Assembly: GCA_029582165.1 (NCBI GenBank)
Contig: CM055871.1
Coordinates: 28,044,802-28,108,801, forward strand
DNA: 64,000 nt
Reading direction: 5' to 3'
DNA from: Portulaca oleracea
Taxonomy: Eukaryota > Streptophyta > Magnoliopsida > Caryophyllales > Portulacaceae
Below the pieces are notes generated by a model. It was not told the DNA's origin, ran no database searches, and saw nothing but the letters and a program-made list of their open reading frames with translations. The position numbers were made by a program, and so were the translations under genes. Positions 32,816 to 43,654 of the stretch are shown one piece after another; positions within the stretch are counted from its first letter, which is position 1; every line of letters starts with the position of its first letter.

Positions 32816-33380
32816 GGGAAATGGACGGCAATATACTGACCTTTGGTGATATTAGATTGTAATATATCGATCTTTATTATTAGACAAAAATATCCCTGAC
32901 CTTTGTACTTAGGTGAGATTATTATACCAACAGTGACTAAGGGGGTGGTGACTGGTTAATTGGTCTCGATTCTGACGTGACAGGCAGAGGAAAAATATTT
33001 GGCCATTGCCCAATAACCCCGTTAACCCCTCCGTTTTTCTCACTAACCCACATTTAAAAACAAATCAACCATAACACAGTGACTAACGGGGTGGTGAACC
33101 GGTCTTCATACTGACGTGAAACACAACCAACCCATGTCTTGTAATGTGGGTTAGTGGGAAAAACTAAGGGGTTAATGAAGTTATTGGCTTGGGTTAGTTT
33201 TTTTCTCTTCGCTAATCATGTTAGTGCGCATGGAGACCAATTCACCACCCCCTTAGTTACTGTTGGTATAATAATGTCACCGAGATATAAAGGTCAGAGA
33301 TATTGTTGTCCAATAGTAAAGGTTGGTATAGTACAATCCAACACCCCCAAAAGTTGGTATATTATCATTCAAAAACCCTA
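32816..33380. mobile_element. Long-TIR MITE (Mutator-type), copy 1
   Basis: Flanked by the 8-bp direct repeat TTATATTT (32808-32815 and 33381-33388). Inverted arms of about 130 bases: left from 'ggcaatatactgaccttt..gat' to 'actaagggggtggtg', right from 'caccacccccttagttactg' to 'gttggtatattatcatt'. The same family recurs at 47614-48781. Short ORFs inside (33154-33429) are only the arms read through and are not a gene. Confidence 0.75.
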
Positions 33381-33588
33381 TTATATTTTGTACTTGAATA
33401 CAACAACCAAGAATCATAGCATCAAATGAAAATTATGCTATTAGACCTATCAATTCAGATGGATGGGTTAAATATAGATAGAGCGTATATTTGGTTAGAG
33501 CAAATTCTAGTCAAGTGTATAGTTCATACAAATTTGACGTTAAAAACATAATTTACATATATTTTGGATCTAAATAAATTAATATAAT

Positions 33589-33822
33589 GGTGCGTTTGGA
33601 AATTTTCCGGAAAAGACTTGTGTAGGAAAAACTTTCTCGAGAAAGACTTTCCCAGGCCCTCCCTCGGGAAACTTTTTCCTGAGGCTGTGAGGGAAATAAT
33701 GGGTCTCACATTAAAATTTTCCTATATATTATAAAGGTATAAAAAAATCAAACATGGAGAAATTTGTCAACTTGAAAAAGTTAACCAACTTTCCCAAAAA
33801 AAATTTCAATCAAAAACGCGCC
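33589..33822. mobile_element. MITE with GGTGCGTTTGG ends
   Basis: Left ggtgcgtttggaaattttcc, right caaaaacgcgcc, with inverted interior around cgagaaagactttccc / cctcgggaaac. Related in style to the element at 10175. Confidence 0.5.
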
Positions 33823-33872
33823 AATTAAATTTGATGTATTTAATCCATCCATGGGACACGCCGGTTAAGTGG

Positions 33873-34142
33873 TACTCCCTCCGTTCCATATTAATTGTCA
33901 TAATTTTGACTTTCACGGTCTTCAATGTTACTCTTTGATTGATAATTTCTTACATAATATATTATTAACAATTGCAATATTATACTTTTATGATAGTATT
34001 TTTCGTCACCAATCTAATGATGATAATTTTATATAGCAACTCATTATATATACTGAGAAATTTATGGTCAATCTTTATAAAATTTTTAAAATTTGACTGT
34101 ACAATTTCCAAAGATGACAGTTAGTACGGGATGGAGGGAGTA
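33873..34142. mobile_element. Stowaway-like MITE
   Basis: Ends tactccctccgttccat and cgggatggagggagta with TA borders, 270 bases. Interior shared with 29331-29634 and 47361-47590. Confidence 0.85.
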
Positions 34143-34159
34143 TGTAAAAGAAAGAAAAG

Positions 34160-34350
34160 TTTTTGGGACATAAATCATACCCGCTATCAATTTTCAAAAC
34201 TGTAGTAAACATTTTAAAAGCAACACCGTGTTGACCGTTTAGTCTGAAATATCTCAATTGTTGTAGTTTCCTACCCAACTTCATGAGGTGCACGCCTTCA
34301 CTCTTGCTTCTTAATCTAATACACGCCTTGACTCTTTGCATATTAACTGA
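34160..34350 (+). repeat. Duplicated block (partner of 24860-25080)
   Basis: Same order of short identical runs as upstream of AGP gene 1 (caacaccgtgttga, gtagttt, cctaccca, ttgactctt). Here it precedes the 10.3-kb LTR element that now separates it from AGP gene 2. Confidence 0.6.
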
Positions 34351-34526
34351 TGACTCCTTCCCATTCTTCTCCTCATAATTAACATTTTATAATAATATTA
34401 TTATTAATAATCTATATATTATAATAGAAATTATTGTGAGTCTCATGAAATAGAGTCATAGGAGTGACTATAGGGGAATTGGTCAATCACAATGTAAAAA
34501 AATTTATTTTTTTCTATTTACAATAC

Positions 34527-35693
34527 TGTAGACACCGGATTTTGTACCGGTATTAGTTTTAGTTATTTGTAAAAATAAGCTAGCCGAATAGTTTAGTAGC
34601 ATGCAAACCCATCTCTTTTCTAGCCCGAAAACGAGCATAATGGCCCAAATGTTACGGGCCTGAGCATAATAGCCCGAGAACGAGCATGAACCCGTCTGGG
34701 TTCTGAGCATGGCTCAGCTCAGCAGGAACCCGTCTGGGTTCCTTGGGCCTGAGCATGGCTCAGCTCAGCAGGGACCCGTCTGGGTTGCTGGGCCAAGCGC
34801 AGCTCGGTCCAAAGCTGAACTCGACTGAGTTTTGACGCGGCGGCTAAAACCTAAACCCTAGAATGCACCCCTTGCTTCCCCCATTCCACTATAAATTAAA
34901 CCCTTTTTTTCCCCTTCCATAGACACACCAAGGTATGCTAGAGTATTGACACTAGCATATTCTCTCCACCTCTTCTCTCCCTTTGCATGCTGCTTCACTA
35001 AAGGTTAGCATAGTTGATGTAAAACATGTAGTAATCTATTGAATTCTTTTGTTTTTATTTTCAATATTTCGCATGATTTCAATGATGAATTTGTGAAATT
35101 TATATCTAATTCCTCCCTCTTTACTTTTGTTTTGCTTTAATTTAATTCTAGTAGAGTCTATTCGTTGAATAGGCGGATTTGATGATTTTAATTGTCAAAT
35201 TCGTAACCTTACCCCCGAATCCATCTCTGGATTCGCAGGCCGGAGTCTATGTTTAATGGTTTGTTGTTTTTCTCCTAAAATTCAACTGGCGACTCTATTT
35301 CTGCACTTTATTTTCTTTTTTTTCTTTTTATGGTTTTTATGACCTTTAATCCGGCTTGGTTCTTCAAGAACCCAGACGGGTTCTTCACCTTTTTTTCTTT
35401 GCTTCCTTTTTTCTTTGTTTTCCGCTTCGTGGGGTTTCACAGCCAAGAACCCGTCTTGGTTCCGCAGTGAACTCAGACGAGTTCCTGTGTGTTTTCCCTT
35501 CCCTTTCTTTCGTCTCTTTTTTTTTTCTTTCTTTAAAGGTGAATCTCGGGCGCTAAAATCGTTTTTAATCTGTTAACGAAAACATTCTTAAAAGTTCAAC
35601 CTTATTTAAGGTTAAGCAATCCTAGTCGGCTCCCAATCACTCCTTAAGTAGCGCCGCGAAAAAAGGTCATCGATCAATTTTTCGGGGTCTACA
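34527..35693 (+). repeat. 5' LTR of LARD element
   Basis: TGTAGACACCGGATTTTG...TTTTTCGGGGTCTACA, 1167 bases. Nearly identical to the 3' LTR apart from scattered substitutions/indels and one more divergent patch (about 34755-34800 vs 43885-43930). A TATA-like ctataaattaaaccc is at about 34889. The inverted ends TGTAGACACC/GGGTCTACA are visible. Confidence 0.95.
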
Positions 35694-35696
35694 GAT

Positions 35697-35714
35697 TGGC
35701 GACTCCACTGGGGA
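35697..35714 (+). other. Primer binding site of LARD element
   Basis: TGGCGACTCCACTGGGGA three bases after the 5' LTR. It ends like the 3' portion of a tRNA complement and resembles the tRNA-Arg-type primer sites described for Ogre-like elements. The tRNA assignment is from memory of the family and not computed. Confidence 0.6.
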
Positions 35715-38610
35715 CTTAAACTTAAAAAGAGGGTAAAACTTGAAAAAATTAAATTTTAGTGTTTTTTGTAAAAAAGGGAGGAATTAATTTATTTCACATT
35801 TTTATCATTGTTTTAGGCATATTGCATACCAGGCTACTCTTGAGCCTTTATGGCTGGGGAGCACAAAAGCGTTGGTTTAGGTTTTAAAACTAGGAATCAA
35901 TCTTGAGAGCGGGAGGTCACTACTTGTGGGATGCACTTACATCGCCAAGCATTTGATCTCTCCTCTCCCCGTGTTACACTCTAAAGGTTTCCTTGAAACC
36001 CAAAGAGCAACACCCCACACATTTTTCCTATGAATTCCATAAGGAAAATGCACCGGGGCGAGAACATGTGGTACCCTATTCATCTCCCTAAACCTAGAAA
36101 AACCCTGAATCTAAAGCCATGGTTAGGCTCATCCCGCATCTGTATGTCATTGATTTAATCCTGTAAAAATTGAGTGCAAGTGTCTAGCCCGATCATGAGT
36201 GGGACGTCATTCTAGCCCGCGTAGGATCAAATGAGAGACGGACTGGCCCAAAACCCAGACGGGTTTGCTGTGCCTGGCCTAGTTGGACTCACTGTGGAAT
36301 CCTGTCTGTGCCTATTTGAAAGGGAGGAATTACAGTTCAAACCCAGACGGGTTTGGGCCTGTTTTTCTTCTCCTTCCACATCGGGCCAAAGCTCGACATC
36401 TGCAGTCAGCCCAATCCACTTACTATTGATCCTATTCGGCCCTTTATGACGCTCCTTGAGTCAGATGCCCAATGAGTATCAGTCCTGTCAGTCATCATGC
36501 TAGGTCCATATAGAATTAGGACATGCACTCCCATAAAAGTGGGGGAGTCACCCTTGTGTCAGCATGTAGGCGTCGTGTCCATGTCCTAGGTTCATATAGG
36601 TCTATTAAGTCATGCATGCATTGGGCGGGTGGCGTAAAGGTTCTTTCGAGCACTAGTCAGTTTCCATGCAGGCAAGATAACAGATCATCTCCGAGCCCAC
36701 ATCCGTGACCCACAAACCGGCATGCTCATTCACAATCCCAACTACAGACCGCCTGCCCAATCCAGTGAATCCAGTGAATCCACCATGACCACTAGCGTGC
36801 CTAGCCCCCCTCAGAAAACTGTTGAGACTAATTCCATCCAACGGAGGCCGTAAACCTTTCTTACTTTCAGTTTGACTTGCTTCACTTAGAAAAATCTGGA
36901 CGAGATCCCAAAAGTTTTTGAAACCTTTTCCTTCAAACCTTCTAATTTTGAGACAAGTTATGAAAGTTGTATCTGACTGCTTTGACTATCTTAGAAAGTA
37001 TAAGTGTGCGTGCCGCAAATCTTTAGGCTAAGTTTAGTTGATTGAGCCCCATCCCGTGAGTCCACATTGCCTAAATTTTGAATTGATCACTTTTATCAAT
37101 TCCATGATCCCTCGAGTGACTCACCCATTAGTTGCATCTCTAGAACTTGTTTTGCATCTTGCTTGAGACTACACATTTGCATTGCACGCCGTGACAAAGT
37201 GATTAAGGCATTCGATTTTATTTTGATAAGCTACATAGCTAAATAGCCTTCCTTACATTATATTTACCATTCTTTTTGCCCCGCCTAGCCTTTGTCTATC
37301 CTTTTTCATGATTGAACCCTGACAATACGAGCCTTGGCCTCTGATATCCAGTATCCCTTTGCCTTGCTTGGTTGGATGAGAGTTTGCCTTTTTTTGGAAA
37401 TTTGGGAGAATCTGAAAGTCCCATATCTTGAGCGATGGGTATTTGGTTATGTTGTTCATATATTATATCAAAGTCAAAGATTCCATAGATATTCTTCTCC
37501 CCGATCACCCACAAAAAAAGAAAGAATAAAAAATTGATAAAAAAAAGGAAAAGAGTTTCAAAAATAAAAGGGTGATTAGGGAGATTCAATTTAAAATTCA
37601 GAAAACTTTGACCCGGTTGTATTCAGTTGAATTGTTTCAGGATGAAAGTTGAAATGCCTTGCATACATTAAGAAAGAAGGAGAGTTTAGAGTGTTTTATT
37701 CATTGAAAATCAATCCAAGCATGGCTCTTAATTCCTCATTCCCAAATTTTACCGCTCCTTACCCTAACCTAAGCCCCGTTGCAACCCGGAAAAGTCTTTT
37801 TGATTGTCACTTGTGCATTGCATACCAGTAGTGGAGAGCGAGGTTCTTACCAAGCTTATGGTAGTTTGTTTCTATTGGTTTGAGTATGAGAAAACACACA
37901 TACATTTTCAAAATTGAGTGTTTGAGTGTTTGTTCTTTCCTATGTGAGGTTTGCTTTTTAATCGACCTCGTCCATAACTAACCGCGCACATTTGCATTAT
38001 TCTTAAGACTGTTGGCGGATTTATGCCTCTGAAGTACTTGTTCTATCCTTTGGGATTCGAAAATTTCTTCCTATCTCTTTCGAACTGAGTTTTGATCTTG
38101 TCCAGATTAATCTTTGCGCTTGCTTGTTGAACTGATTTTGTTTTGATCGAAAATTCCTTATCCCAGAATGTTTCAGCAGCACATAGAAAATCCCAATATC
38201 AAATGTCTTCGCCGGCCCCGAAACTGCAGTTCGAACGTACTTGTAGCATTTAATTCTCGTTTTTTTTTTATTTTTGTCTTTTTCGTTTGGGGAAGTGGGA
38301 GTAATCCCACCATGTAGATTGCATATCGCATTGCACATTTTTGTTACTTTGTGCATAAGAGTACATGAAAATAAAAGAAGTGCATTACATAGCATCGTTA
38401 CTGCATAAGCGTCACATCAGTAGTTCGCACTAGTACAAAAAAAAAAACGTTATTTCATCATAGCATTGCATCGTCCTAAGTGCATAATAAAAGTCATACA
38501 TAGCATTACATAAATTCATTGCATAAAAGACCCTGCATTCGCATCTTTCTCAATCCTCATCATGCCTGACCTCCACCATCACCGCTTATTGTGGTTCCGG
38601 GTTCCACCAC
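35715..38610 (+). other. LARD interior, non-coding leader
   Basis: Nearly 3 kb with no ORF of recognisable domain on either strand. It includes tracts such as acccagacgggttt (36253, 36341) also found in the LTRs. 'catattgcatacca', 'gcattgcatacca' and 'cattgcacgccg' recur at intervals. Short ORFs (e.g. 38021-38395 minus) look non-coding. Confidence 0.5.
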
Positions 38611-40369
38611 TCAAAGTAAGTGTCCCATTGGATAGTAGGAGGAGTCTACCACCTCTGTATCACCACCTGAGCCAGATAAGTGCAACACTTCGGTACTGCC
38701 TGCATTAAGCCAAGAATGTTCTGGAACCTGCCACTCTTGATTACCTCCAGGCCACCCCTGTGGAGCAAGCCAAGAAGTTCTTACTATGGGCTCTGGGACA
38801 GGCCATTCCTGAGTTTGTGTTCCCCATCCAGACGTTCGAGGCTGCTCCAAACCCCCTTGCGAAGGAGTGACGGGTACAACGGGTTGAGACGGAAGCACTG
38901 ATGAGGCGTCATCTGCGAGGGCACGATTATACCCCACAGATGCACCCGAATCACTGCGAAGCACCACAGTAGCATCGACCGCCGCAAAGGAAGTGCCATA
39001 ACCTAAATCCACAGTCGGTACGGGAGGCGCAGGAACATACCCAGGCATTCCATAAGGGTACTGAGGCAAAGGATGAGAGGACTGACGCCTAGACCCCGAA
39101 TGACGAGATTCTGAAGGAGTACCCAAATGCAGTGAGATGCCTTCTTGCCCACCGCACACGGCTCCACCAACAGCGCTAGACTCGGAGACTGTCTCCACCA
39201 CAAAGCTGGGGGTGCCACGCCGAGAACCGCGGCTCCGACGAGAATTCCCATGATCATGAGACCTCACCTCGTGGCCGTGCTCACCTAAAGACATGGAGGA
39301 TATATTGTTCTCCATAGAACGCTGAAAGTCGTGGTCAAAACCCGTGTCTCCGTAGTGGGAACTGGTTGAATGGCTATCTTCAAGCAAGATGCCTTTCCCA
39401 TGATCATCGTGAGCCGGTGTGCCCGTGCTCCGCCTACTCCTCTCCCCGTGCCTTCGGAGAGCAGCTTCACCCCCATAAGACCGCCTCGCGTCGGCCATAA
39501 AGGAAGAATGTCGAGGAGGGTCAACCCGCTCCGACCGGCCACGAGGCACGTGCACATCTGAATGGCGAGGAGGATCCACAGGACGAGACTGTGCATCATC
39601 ATCCACGTTTGCGTCCCCAACCACAGAACCTGCAAGGTCTTTCTCGCGAGCCCATTTGAGCATGAAGTAATTCTTGAGGAAGCCTTTCGCTTGTTTCCAT
39701 CGCCACTGCACAGAGTAAGGAAAATTGATCGAAGTTTGAGCAAGCTACAAATAAGCAAGAAAAAAAGGGGGGATCACCTACCGGCTTTCCCAAGATCTTC
39801 TCTAATTCCGGTTTGATGTCCTCACTAGTCGCCCTCGGGTAGCCGCAAATTGTGTCCCTAGAACTGCTCTGACTCTTCTCGTCATCCTTGCAGCCTTTGC
39901 CCAGTTCCGATGAATGACCTGCTCTAGATCAAGGAGATTCTTCATCCAGGTCAGATAAACGTCGTCTCCTCGGTTGGCAAACATCGTGGCGGAGATGAAA
40001 TATGCCAAGAAATTGAAGCGGCGCTGAAACTCATCCATATGAGTGAAGTCGGCGGAGGTGATGACATCCTCAAAGGAACCATAAGACAGCTTCATCTTTC
40101 GACCAAATCGGCGTCGTTCGAGCACAGGCTCTAACAATTCCATCACCTGATCCGGCACAACAGGGTCGAATTCGACATCTTGACCACCCCGGCGTAGCCC
40201 GGTAATCATCACGAAGTTGACAGGGGTTATGGCCATTTCTCCCACGGGGAGGTGGAAGGTGTTAGTGGAATCCTGCATCTTCTCGCGAGCGCACGCCCCA
40301 TTACCCGTGGTGTACAAGGTTCCCAGGCCTTGACACATTTCCAGAAAAGGTCGAATCCTGACTCTTCTA

Positions 40370-41043
40370 AAAGGGTAAGCGCCCAATTATCTTCTGCAAG
40401 ATGCTCGACCACCTTGATCGGCTTCCGCATATTGCCGCCAGTTCTAAGGGAGTCTTCCTGAGGATCCACCACAAAAATTCAGAAAGAGACAGGTCCCTAT
40501 GGCAACCTATCAGGTGATCCCTAATTTAGCAAAAGCTAAATTGAGCTTCCACTAAATTAGGGGGCTAAAAAAAAAACAACAAAAAAATCATTCGGCCCAC
40601 CCGAGGAGAACGCAGACGGGTTCTCAAAAGGGTTGGGCCTCGCTTTTGGCCCACAAGAAAGCAGACGGGTTCCCTTAAGGAGAAAGAGGGCTGGGCCTAG
40701 TTTTTTCGGCCCACCCAAGAAAAGAGAGTTGGGCCTCGCTGTTTTCGGCCCAACCAAGAGGGTAAGCGCCCAGTTATCTTCTGCAAAATGCTCGACCACC
40801 TTGATCGGCTTCCGCATATTGCCGCCAGTTCTAAGGGAGTCTTCCTGAGGATCCACCACAAAAATTCAAAAAGAGACAAGTCCCTATGGCAACCTATCAG
40901 GTGATCCCTAATTTAGCAAAAGCTAAATTGAGCTTCCACTAAATTAGGGGGCTAAAAAAAAACAACAAAAAAATCATTCGGCCCACCCGAGGAGAACCAG
41001 ACGGATTTTTCAAAAAAAGTTGGGCCTCGCTTTTGGCCCACCA
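40370..41043. repeat. Direct duplication inside LARD (unit ~386 bp)
   Basis: The stretch 40370-40650 is repeated at 40756-41043 with few differences (aagcgcccaattatcttctg vs aagcgcccagttatcttctg). It copies the 5' end of PMD exon 2 and adjoining intron, leaving a second acceptor-side exon start (minus strand at about 40843) in the intron. Confidence 0.9.
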
Positions 41044-41240
41044 AGAACACAGACGGGTTCGTCTGCGTTTGGGCCTCGCTTTTGGCCCACCAAGAACACA
41101 GACGGGTTCGTCTGCGTTTGGGCCTCGCTTTTGGCCCACCAGGAACACAGACGGGTTCTTCTGCGTTTGGGCCTCGCTTTGGCCCACCAGGAACGCAGAC
41201 GGGTTCCTCAAAAGGGTTCTCCTTTCGGCCTCGCTGTTTG
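41020..41240 (+). repeat. 49-bp tandem repeat in PMD intron
   Basis: The unit is gggcctcgcttttggcccac followed by ca(a/g)gaacacagacgggtt and cktctgcgttt. Three nearly perfect copies start at 41027, 41076 and 41125, with a fourth degenerate. Frames through it give repetitive ORFs that should not be taken as genes. Confidence 0.9.
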
Positions 41241-42590
41241 GGCCTCTCTTTTCGGCCCAGGAAAAAATGGGCCGCTCACTTATACCTAGAACGCAGACGG
41301 GTTTCTAATGAGGGTTGGGCCTTGTGTTTTTCGGCCCATCCATTTGAACGTAGACGGGTTCTTAAGTTGGGCCTCACTTTTTTCAGCCCACCCAAGGCAA
41401 ACGCAGACGGGCTCAGGTTTGGGCCTTGTTCTAATAACCAGGAACCCAGACGGGTTCTATTTGGGCCTTTTCGTCTAATTGCAGCCTATCATCTAATTAA
41501 GGGATGGATTTGGGCCGAAACTGAGACGGGTTTCACTATACGTTCCATTCGAAAAAGAATCGGCCTATCATCCTCGGTTCTCTAAAGAACAATACGGGTA
41601 ATTGACATAAATTACTTCATTATTTGTAGCTAAATCATCAAGCTAGAATTAAAACATTTCTACTTGCAAATTTATGCTATAATTAAAGAGAAGAGTCAGG
41701 AAGAAAACATTACCCGGACATGTGAATGCTTGTGCCATACGTGATTCCACGGTTCAGGCACCAATATCGACGGTTCCCAACCCGGCCTGGGAGTCCATGC
41801 TCGCCGGGAGGACATTTCATGTGCCCAGTTTGTTGCATGGGGTTGAACGGGCGGATCCCTAACTTTCCTAACCATTGCTTCCTAACTAGTGAATGAAGGA
41901 TTTCTTTGAGTAAGAAATGGAAGTGAAGAGTGAGATGTGTGATTGAAGAGGCCCTTTTTTATAAGGGAATTGGATGCATGCACACCACACAAGTGGCCAA
42001 GCAGCGGGTCCCAGCAACAAGATCATGGAGGGCACGCATTGGCCGAAAATCTATCCAAAAATCTATCCACATGCATTAGCCAAAAAGAAAAAAAGAAAAA
42101 AAGAAGAGAAAGCAGGCCCAACGCAGACGGGAAGCGCTGAAACCGGTCCAGATGCCAAAACGCAGACGGTTTCCTGCGCGCAATCCGGCCCAGATGCGCA
42201 GACGGGTTCTTGGGCTTTGCAGATACTAGACGGGTTCCCGGGCCAAGAAACGGGCCTTGCATTCGCAGGCCCAATGCAAGAAGGAGACCTTAGACGGGTT
42301 CTGCTGCGCCAAACAATACCGACCCAGGCTCATCGCAGTTAAAGTGGGCCTTGCAATCGCAAGACCAATTCAAGAACTCAGGCGGGTTCAGAGAGCCAAA
42401 ATGGGCCCAAGTTCGTCGCTCTAATTCAAGCCCAAAACAATGGCAGACTTAAGCCCATTTCCGAGAGCTAAAGCGCAATTGACAGGTAAATTCTCTGACT
42501 AGCTCTGATTTTCAGATAAACTGATGCTCTCCTGCTCTGTTTTGCAGGACAATACACGAGATACGTCGGTCGTCAGGCGGTTACAAAAAG
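41240..42590. other. LARD interior: motif-rich stretch and PMD gene 5' flank
   Basis: Carries many cagacggg motifs (41296, 41402, 41446, 42123, 42197, 42292 and others) next to gggcc/ggccca. PMD exon 1 is at 41714-41875. Upstream of it on the minus strand, a TATA-like ttataaaaaaggg (plus 41947-41959) sits about 75-85 bases from the ATG and could be the antisense promoter. Confidence 0.5.
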
Positions 42591-43575
42591 ACGAACCCAT
42601 CTTCAGCGGCCGTCATCGGGCCCTCACAATGCGATGACACCCCTCGGTCAGCTTTACGGAAGAAACTAAGCAGACCAACCAACATCGACGCAGGACCAAG
42701 CTTCCAAGCGTCACCTCGGTCCGCCTCACAGCGAAATGAAGCGGATCAACCCGACCGGCTTACGGAAGAAACTAAGCGAGTCAACCCATCTTCAGCGGCC
42801 GTCATCGGGCCCTCACAATGAGATGACACCCTCGGTCGACTTTACGGAAGAAACTAAGCGGCACTAACCAACATCGACGCAGACCAAGCTTCCAAGCGTC
42901 ACTCGGTCGCCTCACGGCGAAATGAAGCGGATCAACCCCGACCGCTTTACGGAAGAAACTAAGCGTGTCAACCCATCTTCGGGCCGTCGCCGGGCCCTCA
43001 CAATGCGATGACACCTTCGCCGGTCGACTTTACGGAAGAAACTAAGCAGGCCAACCAACATCGACGCAGGACCAAGCTTCCAAGCGTCACCTCGGTCCGC
43101 CTCACGGCGAAATGAAGCGGATCAACCCCGATCGGCTTTACGGAAGAAACTAAGCAGGTCAACCCATCTTCAGCGGCCGTCATCGGGCCCTCACAATGCG
43201 ATGACACCCTTCGGTCAGCTTTACGGAAGAAACTAAGCAGGCCAACCAACATCGACGCAGGACCAAGCTTCCAAGCGTCACCTCGGTCCGCCTCACGGCG
43301 AAATGAAGCGGATCAACCCCTACCGGCTTTACGGAAGAAACTAAGCAGGTCAACCCATCTTCAGCGGCCGTCATCGGGCCCTCACAATGTGATGACACCC
43401 TTTTCAGCATCCAGGCACAGGTCTTGCACTCCACGACGAAATGAAGTGCACGACCTTGATCTACCTCACAACGAAATGAGGCGGATTAATTCGGTCAACT
43501 TTACGGAAGAAACTAAGCAGGCCAACCAATATCGGCGCAGGACCAAGCTTCCAAGCGTCAACCAGCTTCAGAACA
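42590..43575 (+). repeat. ~188-bp tandem repeat array near the 3' LTR
   Basis: About four to five units beginning ccaaccaacatcgacgcagg (about 42674, 42861, 43050, 43238, and a variant at 43526). Each has two copies of tttacggaagaaactaagc and one of cggccgtcatcgggccctc. The last unit is altered. Tandem arrays just upstream of the PPT are a known feature of Tat/Ogre-lineage elements. The minus-strand ORFs through the array are repeat-derived. Confidence 0.9.
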
Positions 43576-43654
43576 GGCTTCTGATTCATATCCAAGATCA
43601 TCAAGACTACTTTGATCATCGTTTTACTCAAACTCGATCAAAGTGGGGGCTATC

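Larger units (their letters stand above)
38611..41875 (-). pseudogene. Plant mobile domain (PMD) gene, antisense in LARD, frameshifted
   Basis: Three exons on the minus strand. Exon 1 (41875-41714) encodes MVRKVRDPPV..KHSHVR, 54 residues, with donor CGG|gtaatg. Exon 2 (40457-39782) encodes the PMD, a domain known from MAIN/MAIL proteins and often found inside transposons. The PMD signature TFHLPVGEMAITPVNFVMIT is present, preceded by ACAREKM and followed by FNFLAYFISATMFA. Exon 3 (39705-38611) starts WRWKQAKGFLKNYF and encodes a ~365-residue R/H/S/G-rich disordered tail ending YPMGHLL*. Splice junctions join in phase 0. Exon 2 needs two single-base shifts (near ESGF/RPFLEMC at about 40360, and near AKAAR/DDEKSQ at about 39885), so as it stands the gene is broken. 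It is transcribed against the retrotransposon. Molecular role unknown; MAIN/MAIL proteins act in genome stability and gene expression. Confidence 0.75.

Noticed and set aside
33154..33429. 91-residue ORF starting MGKTKGLMKLLAW
   Set aside because: It runs through the inverted arm of a MITE; the matching arm at 48660-48780 shows the same sequence without an ORF.
41020..41585. Long repetitive ORFs on both strands (LAFGPP-type)
   Set aside because: They are produced by the 49-bp tandem repeat and lie in the intron of the PMD gene.
42802..43434. Minus-strand ORFs with repeated SSFRKADR-like sequence
   Set aside because: They are the ~188-bp tandem array read through and not a protein gene.
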